The notes under the pieces are model-generated. The model ran no database searches, was not told the origin of the DNA, and saw only the letters and a list, made by a program, of their open reading frames with translations. A program made the translations under genes and the position numbers. A DNA stretch of 64,000 bases from Cryphonectria parasitica EP155 (Eukaryota; Ascomycota; Sordariomycetes; Diaporthales; Cryphonectriaceae). Positions within the stretch are counted from its first letter, which is position 1; every line of letters starts with the position of its first letter. Shown one piece after another: positions 59,745-64,000 of this stretch. Location of the stretch: contig NW_024468910.1 of assembly GCF_011745365.1 (NCBI RefSeq), forward strand, positions 3,810,068-3,874,067. Direction: 5' to 3'.

Positions 59745-60989
59745 ATGTCTTCATCCGCAGTCCCATCCTCCTCCAATGGGAACGCTGTTGAGAACACTGG
59801 AGGTGATATTGTCATTCCCAATGTCTCGAGGATCTTCGAAATGCGCAAGAACTGGATCAAAAATGAGCGGCAGGACGCTGTCCAACGTTACGCCCAGAAA
59901 AGCCGGAGACTGAATAGAATCCTCGAATCCAATATCCAGACCGACGTATGGATTCAACGAACCGAGCGTCTTCTGTCATTTTTGGAGCACGATTTTGAGA
60001 TCTCTCCGCGGTATAAGACCGAGGCTCAGATCGACGTTCTGCTGAAGATGATTTACGACAGAGAGGACTTCCATTTCCCCGAGCCCTTGAAGCGACGCGC
60101 CAAGGCTCTCTATGAGGAATATGAGGCTCAGAACTGGGGCCAGCGTGGCCCTGACGACGTCGATAGTGACGACGTTGACCCCGAGGAAGGCGGTGACGAC
60201 GAAGTTCTGTCCAACTCTCAAAACATGGTAGCCGCACATGCTGCCAATGCCAATCCTACCATAGCGTCCATCCGCCAACCTCCCGCCAACCATCCCATTT
60301 GGGGCGTGAATGGTATCATGCACGGTGTGGTTCCCAAGCACGGCGGCAAAAATGCCACCACGCAGCTCGACCGACGTTACCTCCGCGAGAAACGCTCGGC
60401 CAAAGTCTTTGGCCACAACGGCCTAACCCCTGGCGACTGGTTCCCCAACCAGCTGGTAGCCCTTTTCCACGGCGCCCACGGCTCCCGCATCAGTGGCATC
60501 ACAGGCAACATTCACACGGGTGCCTACAGCGTGGTGGTCTCTGGCCTCTACAAGAACGTCGACGAGGAGTAAGTAATTCCCCTTTATTATTAATCCATCC
60601 GAAACTCTTACCGATTCTCATCCGATATTTCTAGTCGCGGTGACACCATCATCTACTCCGGTCCTGGCAGCCAGGACAACACCGACCCCGACGAGCTCCC
60701 CAAAGGCTCCGCCCAGGCTCTCCAGACGTCCCTGAACTCAGGCCGCCCCGTCCGTGTCCTGCGCAGCTCGAGGGGCGCTATATCTGTTGCCCCCTCCGTG
60801 GGCATCCGCTACGACGGCCTGTACGTCGTCTCCCGGCGCCTGGCGCCGCAGAAGAATGCCAAGGGCGGTCTGTTTGTCTGCTTCGTTCTGCAACGCATCC
60901 CGGGTCAGGAGAGCCTCGAGTCCATCTACTTGCGGTCGCCCACGCGTCAGCAGATGGCTGACTTTAGTCGCATCAAAGAATTCTTCTGA
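59745..60989 (+). CDS. Stand-alone SRA (YDG) domain protein
   Basis: Putative reader of modified cytosine in DNA. Exons are 59745-60568 and 60635-60989, giving 392 residues. Residues 25-130 are a charged helical region (RIFEMRKNWIKNERQDAVQRYAQKSRRLNRIL, then LLKMIYDREDFHFPEPLKRRAKALYEEYEAQ). An acidic linker (about 136-155) follows. The SRA domain runs from about 221 to the mid-350s: VFGHNGLTPGDWFPNQ, SGITGNIHTGAYSVVVSGLYKNVDED (across the intron), RGDTIIYSGPGSQDN and VGIRYDGLYVV (Tyr334-Asp-Gly, the YDG signature). These are the motifs of the UHRF1 SRA fold, including the base-flipping pocket region. There is no RING, PHD, Tudor, SET or nuclease domain, so it would act as an adaptor. The function in this fungus is unproven. 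Methylated-DNA binding is family knowledge. Confidence 0.9.
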
Positions 60990-61803
60990 GGCCGTGGGTG
61001 GCGGCATGTGATCGGCGAGTGCTCGATGCGTGGTCGACGCTGGGGTTGCACGTAAGGTCCTCCCCCCCACCCCCCCCCCCAGGCGCCTATATGGTCCATA
61101 CCATGATGAGAAAGTCTTCCGACACTGAACTTTCGTCTGAATAATTCGCGTGCGTTGTTTTTGATCTTTTGGAACGGTTGCCTACGTGGTTATTCTGAGG
61201 GGCGAGGGGCTAGGGGGCGAGGTCGATTGAGACGTACGTGTCTGGTCACAGCCGGCGTCTTGATCAGTTGTGTGTTGTTGTGGCTGAGCCCGCACGACAC
61301 TTGTGCGGCGAGCGGGAGCAGAAGAGTTTTTTTTTTGGGGGGGGATTTTCGAAGCAGGGCGATGCTTTGACAGGAAATGGACCATCAGACCAGACCTCCC
61401 GTTGGTAAGTTTGGCTGGCGCTTTTTGGATCGGCCCCCCTGGGCGATATAGCCTCGCCCATCTGACCCATGCACCAATCACTTCAAGTGATCACACTCTT
61501 CTGGGGTTCTAGGCATTGCAATATCATGAGTCCGTCTTGTTGGGGTGGCTACATTGTGGCCGCTCAACGCAACAAGTGGAATCAAAATAATCCACCAAGG
61601 GACGCTTGAGTTCTAGAAGGGATATAAGACCTGGTACCGAATGCTAAAACATGCCTGCTTTCCGAATGCTCCTCCACTATTTCAATCTCCTAGTTAATCA
61701 TGCTATGCCAAGACCGCCTCATTGCCAAGGACATAAGATCATACAGCCAGAAGGCGATTGTATAATCAGGCACTCCGTCTCCAATCCGTCAACTTAGGGG
61801 GGT
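60990..61803. other. Convergent intergenic region
   Basis: No gene seen. It holds C-runs just after the SRA gene (about 61052-61080) and a T/G-run near 61327-61345. Confidence 0.7.
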
Positions 61804-62745
61804 TTAGGCTCTGGCCAGCTCGCTCTCCACAATCGACCTGATGAGCTGTATCGCAATCTCCCTCCCCGTCGCAATATGCTCTTCATACTCGGGAGCCGGG
61901 TCAGGTTTCGCGGCGGGCACATGCAGAAACGCGACTCTTCTCCGCTCGCTGTTCTTGAAACACTGTGCGAGACTGTTGAAGTAAATGTAATCGCACAGAA
62001 AACGGCCCGCATTAGTGGACACCTTGAGCGGGATCTCGTTGTTCTGCAGCGTCATGTCAGGTCAGCAACCTCACTCATTCTCATTGATCTTTTGCGCCTG
62101 TCTCCCTCGTGTGCGCGTGGCCACCAGCGACTCACCGGCAGATGCTTCTCCCACCTGTCCATCACACCATCCACATCCAGCTCCGTGACAAGCTGGCTCG
62201 GAATCCCCTGCCACGGCCAGTCGTCCCGGGCGGGGTCCTGTATGGGGAGCCTGTTGTCGAGGTCCGCCAGCCTGTAGCCATCCCTGTGGCCTAGGGACTC
62301 CAGGACGTACTGGGGCCTGATGGAGGCCATACCTATGTGCAAGACGAAGTCGATGCGCGGCACACCGGTGAACTCGGGCCTCCAGAGCCTGGGGATCAAT
62401 GCCCGAACGGCGCTGTACGTGACGCGCACCGGCTCCGGGTAGACCACGATGCGCACAGGCGGGAGGTCGGAGGCGGCGTCGCGAACAGAGTGAGGGCTCT
62501 TAGCGTTCAGGATAGGGAGGAAAGAGGGGAGCGAGGAAGCGATATCCCAGCTCGGGTTGCGTGGAAAGTCGTTCTTAAAGGGCTAAATAGAAGGCTGAGG
62601 GTTAGTGGAGGGCACTGTAGATGTGTGTGTGTGTGTGAGAGAGAGTGAGAGAGAGAGGGGGGGGGGGGGGGAGAGGTTCTGAACGTACACCAAAGCCGGT
62701 CACCAGGACGATGAATTCGTCCTGAGACTTGTCTAGAGAACCCAT
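61804..62745 (-). CDS. Pyroglutamyl peptidase I (peptidase family C15)
   Basis: Cytosolic cysteine peptidase removing N-terminal pyroglutamate from peptides. Minus-strand exons are 62745-62689, 62582-62136 and 62043-61804, giving 247 residues. The N-terminal signature VTGFGPFKNDFPRNPSW is completed across the first intron, which fixes the GTACGT donor rather than the overlapping GTGTAC. The catalytic Glu is Glu114 (VLHIGMA...VLESLGHRDGY). Catalytic Cys185 lies in NAGRFLCDYIYF, and His209 lies in RRVAFLHVPA. The 24-residue Cys-to-His spacing is the same as in characterised members. Some bacterial and animal enzymes are about 210 residues, and the additional length here is in loops around residues 30-60. 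Intron 1 contains GT and GA repeats and a G15 run. Confidence 0.93.
62621..62671 (+). repeat. Compound microsatellite in intron 1 of the C15 peptidase gene
   Basis: GT repeats, then GA repeats, then a run of 15 G (62657-62671), within the 106-base intron 62583-62688. Confidence 0.9.
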
Positions 62746-64000
62746 GATGTCGCTCGTTTAGTTGGGCGTGGATGTTGGCAAGGATAGTAGTAAAGCCTGC
62801 GATAAATTGCCGAGTCTGCGGCTTATATATACGTAAATGTATATATCCTGGATCTGACTGTGACAAGCTGAGGTCGTTAGCAAGTGACATATATGTATGA
62901 GAGGGAAATTGACATACCAGCACAATTGACCTATCTACTCACAACCGGCAACGGGTAGGTTGTCTGTCCTCGACGATAGGAGGACTGAGAGAGATGAGTT
63001 CAGTTGGGAATGGAAGAGACAGACAAAACAGACACACAGACACTAACAGACAGGGCGCGTGATGAGGATAGACCGTCGTCGTCGTCGTCGATAAGGATTA
63101 TAGAATGGTCATATAAGCAAAGTAGGCGGTTCCGTCCATTTGATCAATCCGAGGAAGCAAGCTGTTGTGGCAAGTCCGTCCCCAAGGTCCGCTCCTCCCC
63201 GCATTCAGATACGCCACGGCATGCCGCGGAGCTAAAGTACAGGGCCAGACCAACCCGGGACCACAAACGCGGGCGAAAACTCGCACGAGACGAGACATTA
63301 CTCAAGTGTGGGAGGGATGGACGGACAACAGGATGGCCAGCACAGCACAGCACCACAAGAAGAGGAGAAACCGGCCAGCCGTGGTACTCCCCTCTCGTCT
63401 AATCAGCATCGAGTGCAGCAAGCACCAACGGACCCTGCAGCGTTGCACGACTTCCTCCATCTTCCCTGTATCGAGCAAATCACAACTCTGTGCAACGCTT
63501 CTGGAAGGCCCCATCTACTGCGGTAGCACACCTACAGTACTACAGCGGAACCCCGCTTGTCCCCCTCCTCCTCTTTCTCCAGCGCCTTTGCAGGGGGACG
63601 CAGTTATTCGAAGGCCATTTTGCCGGCAAATCGATGGACGGAAGCAACAGCCTGGATTAGCTAGGAAAGGGGGGGGGGGGGCGAGGAAAGAGACAGGGTT
63701 CAGGAGCAAGGCCCTGGACCCGGGTGGGGCCGGGCTTTTCCACTGAGCCGCCCCTCCTCTTTTCTCTCGTGTATTGTACAGATTCGCCATGCCATGGATG
63801 TAACCCTTCCTCTCAGATCATCTGGAAGGTTTCACGGATGGCCCCCAGCTTCGGATTACACATTGTTCAAGGTGTTGCAGCCCCCTCTTCTCTCGTTGAA
63901 CACTGGTGTTGACTTAGACGTGCAACTGCACTGGTAACAGTTCGTGACCCTCCCATTTTCCCCCTGGTCTGTCATCTCATACTCTTCATGACTATGGGCA
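62746..64000. other. Intergenic region to window end
   Basis: After the peptidase promoter no gene is seen. It contains CGT triplets near 63073-63090 and a G-run near 63669-63681. Short frames show no recognisable domain. Confidence 0.6.
62823..62848 (-). promoter_or_regulatory. TATA-like elements of the C15 peptidase gene
   Basis: Two TATATAT stretches lie 80-105 bases upstream of the minus-strand start codon at 62745, a sensible distance for a fungal core promoter. Confidence 0.35.

Overview
This window is nuclear DNA of a filamentous ascomycete (Pezizomycotina, most likely Sordariomycetes). Genes are interrupted by short introns of about 50-160 bases, with one of about 315, using GT...AG ends and CTAAC/CTGAC-like branch sites. 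Leaders are pyrimidine-rich. The set of families (HET-domain protein, PalF/Rim8 arrestin, Zn2Cys6 regulator, GH53 galactanase, SRA-domain protein) is typical of that group. Simple repeats and homopolymer runs are unusually frequent. No prokaryotic, viral or CRISPR features are present.

I can support 17 protein-coding genes. On the plus strand: MFS transporter (5'-truncated, to 1648), membrane-anchored monothiol glutaredoxin (3215-4065), F-box protein (5201-6472), secreted GH53 endo-galactanase (8180-9324), C2H2 zinc-finger regulator (13478-15597), HET-domain protein (16884-19302), nucleoporin Nup159 (21338-25854), two uncharacterised fungal proteins (34029-35957 and 47070-50659), Per1 (37406-38707), PalF/Rim8 (55072-57567) and an SRA-domain protein (59745-60989). 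On the minus strand: proteasome beta-2 subunit Pup1 (19728-20700), an O-fucosyltransferase-like membrane protein (26485-28276), a Zn2Cys6 regulator (39252-41864), a small cysteine-rich protein (51918-52348) and a pyroglutamyl peptidase I (61804-62745).

There is no operon-like organisation and no secondary-metabolite cluster. Pup1 and Nup159 diverge from a shared region of about 640 bases. Nup159 and the fucosyltransferase-like gene converge, as do Per1 and the Zn2Cys6 gene. Most genes are housekeeping or regulatory: protein turnover, nuclear transport, GPI-anchor remodelling, pH sensing, redox and transcription. The galactanase is a secreted plant-cell-wall enzyme, which suggests a plant-associated or saprotrophic life style.

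Long gene-poor stretches lie between genes (9.3-13.5, 28.3-34.0, 41.9-47.1, 50.7-51.9, 52.3-55.1 and 57.6-59.7 kb). They hold microsatellites, homopolymers, islands rich in GTAC/TAGTA, one diverged dispersed repeat pair, and two long A-runs preceded by tRNA B-box-like sequences. The items most worth a second look are the four PSAP motifs in the PalF tail, the stand-alone SRA protein, the coding microsatellites in the HET gene, a possible in-frame retained intron in the C2H2 gene, the small cysteine-rich gene, and the SINE-like A-tailed stretches. All exon boundaries were read by eye from reading frame, splice consensus and family knowledge, with no transcript evidence.
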